Below, one piece after another: positions 23,155 through 23,991 of a stretch of 23,991 nucleotides of DNA. The notes under the pieces are model-generated. The model was not told the origin of the DNA. It did not search any database and saw nothing but the letters and a program-made list of their open reading frames with translations. The position numbers were made by a program, and so were the translations under genes. The stretch spans positions 1 to 23,991 of the forward strand of contig JBFLVQ010000064.1 of assembly GCA_040758525.1 (NCBI GenBank), read 5' to 3'. The stretch is from JBFLVQ01 sp040758525 (lineage in GTDB: Bacteria; Acidobacteriota; Blastocatellia; Chloracidobacteriales; JADJPF01). Every line of letters begins with the position of its first letter. Within the stretch, counting starts at the first letter, position 1.

Positions 23155-23173
23155 AAGAGATAATAGATCTCTT
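23155..23173. promoter_or_regulatory. Inverted repeat upstream of the AraC-type gene
   Basis: AAGAGAT (23155-23161) and ATCTCTT (23167-23173) are perfect inverted arms with a 5-base centre, flanked on both sides by further TTAAGAG copies. It sits 20-38 bases before the AraC-type start codon and could be an autoregulatory operator. It could also be the terminator hairpin of the preceding peptidoglycan-binding gene, which ends at 23227, although no T-run follows it on the minus strand. Confidence 0.3.
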
Positions 23174-23226
23174 AAGAGTCTAGCAAACTAAAGCCCGCGA
23201 TGCGACAGAATAAAACTGGTCTGCTT

Positions 23227-23784
23227 TCACTCATTATTTAAAGGGATCTCTACCGGTATTAAGCCCAGACTCCCCGCCGTTCTATGATCCAGTTGACCAG
23301 TAGGGTTAAGGTTGTTCTTAAGCTGATATTGCTTTAATGCTTCTGCTGTCTGAGAATTCATCTCGCCATTGAATGGACCAGCATATAATCCCTGTTTGCT
23401 CAATTCCATCTGTGAAAACTCGACCATTTCAGGCGAATCGAGCGCATAGGTTATTACTCTCAGACCATCGTGAGAGACGGTATAGAAGTTCAACCCCAAT
23501 GCTTCAGTAGTTGCCAGGTCGATACTGCCGGTCTCTTCAAGATCTTGATCATCCTGAAAGTCTTTCAATGCTTTCACCACGGCCATAGAAAAAGTGCCGT
23601 TCACTGGTCCCTGGTAATATCCATACGCTTTTAATCTCTTTTGTATCAGCGTAATTGTAACAGGCGAACTGACACTATGTAGTAGATATTCTCCATCTTC
23701 ATCAGTAATTCCTGCCACAGCAGTAGAAATAGTTGAGTTAACTAAAAGGAAGAGTATCGTTGCGATAATAGATTTTTTGTACAT
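23227..23784 (-). CDS. Exported protein with two peptidoglycan-binding (PG_binding_1) domains
   Basis: 185 residues from the ATG at 23784; GGAG lies 4 bases upstream, and the product then opens with a signal peptide (MYKKSIIATILFLLVNST...AVA). A GTG four codons earlier has no ribosome binding site. Two copies of the three-helix PG_binding_1 fold follow: VTITLIQKRLKAYGYYQGPVNGTF (about 42-65) with VVKALKDFQ, and MVEFSQMELSKQGLYAGPFNGEM (about 120-142) with TAEALKQYQ. No catalytic domain is attached, so it likely binds the cell wall as an anchor or partner. Confidence 0.85.
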   Translation of the reverse strand: MYKKSIIATILFLLVNSTISTAVAGITDEDGEYLLHSVSSPVTITLIQKRLKAYGYYQGPVNGTFSMAVVKALKDFQDDQDLEETGSIDLATTEALGLNFYTVSHDGLRVITYALDSPEMVEFSQMELSKQGLYAGPFNGEMNSQTAEALKQYQLKNNLNPTGQLDHRTAGSLGLIPVEIPLNNE

Positions 23785-23991
23785 TGCTCTCCACACCTAG
23801 TTTAAATAATGGTATCTATTTTTCAAGCAATGAGCATACCAAAGCAGGTGTGGATGAGTGTGTCTAACGATCCCCCAACTTAATACCCCTTTCAACAAGC
23901 CATCCAAAAAGCAAAGCGGGGAAATAGAGATTACAGACCCAACACATCCGCTTTTGGGTCGGCGATTTCCTCTTCTATATATAAGCAGGCC
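23785..23991. other. Right-edge spacer
   Basis: About 207 bases upstream of the peptidoglycan-binding gene. It should include that gene's promoter. No coding frame, RNA gene or clear repeat could be supported before the window ends. Confidence 0.4.

Noticed and set aside
1..23991. CRISPR arrays, insertion sequences, integrases or phage genes.
   Set aside because: No regularly spaced direct repeats, transposase motifs or terminal inverted repeats were found; the tRNA cluster shows no adjacent integrase or duplicated tRNA end.

Overview
The window is AT-rich bacterial DNA, densely coded on both strands. Exported proteins, lipoprotein-like leaders, a fused acyl-CoA ligase/GNAT enzyme and a cytosolic group 3b-type [NiFe] hydrogenase point to a Gram-negative-type chemoorganotroph. 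Tandem NTF2-like secreted proteins and this hydrogenase type would fit Acidobacteriota, but the sequence alone does not settle the phylum.

Layout. Positions 1-3975 are an accessory stretch: an intradiol dioxygenase-like exported protein (minus strand), a Tat-signal DUF2785-like protein, the remnant of a P-loop kinase gene, a secreted protein with two NTF2-like domains, and a secreted protein of unknown family, closed by a strong hairpin. Positions 3976-6735 hold a 919-residue fusion of an ADP-forming acyl-CoA synthetase with a GNAT acetyltransferase.

Positions 6755-16732 are the core of the window: one uninterrupted minus-strand operon of about 10 kb. In transcription order it reads hydrogenase beta (Fe-S), a cyclic-nucleotide-binding-domain protein, gamma (FAD/NAD(P), 2Fe-2S), delta (small subunit), alpha (NiFe large subunit), a maturation protease, a short HypA, HypF, HypC, HypD and HypE. 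Electrons would pass between NAD(P)H at gamma and the NiFe site in alpha through the clusters of beta and delta. HypF/E/C/D make and insert the Fe(CN)2CO group, HypA should help deliver nickel, and the protease trims alpha. There is no hypB, and HypA has lost its zinc domain entirely, so nickel insertion here departs from the textbook route.

Positions 17018-20155 carry a secreted M48 metallopeptidase, a convergent and overlapping patatin-like lipase, and an aldo/keto reductase. Positions 20156-21650 carry a possible oxidoreductase remnant, a small hydrophilic ORF, a four-tRNA minus-strand cluster (Tyr, Ser, Ser, Pro) in which one serine tRNA has the very unusual anticodon ACT, and a 60-codon gene with a strong ribosome binding site. 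Positions 21686-23784 carry a DHFR/RibD-like reductase, an AraC-type regulator and an exported peptidoglycan-binding protein, all on the minus strand.
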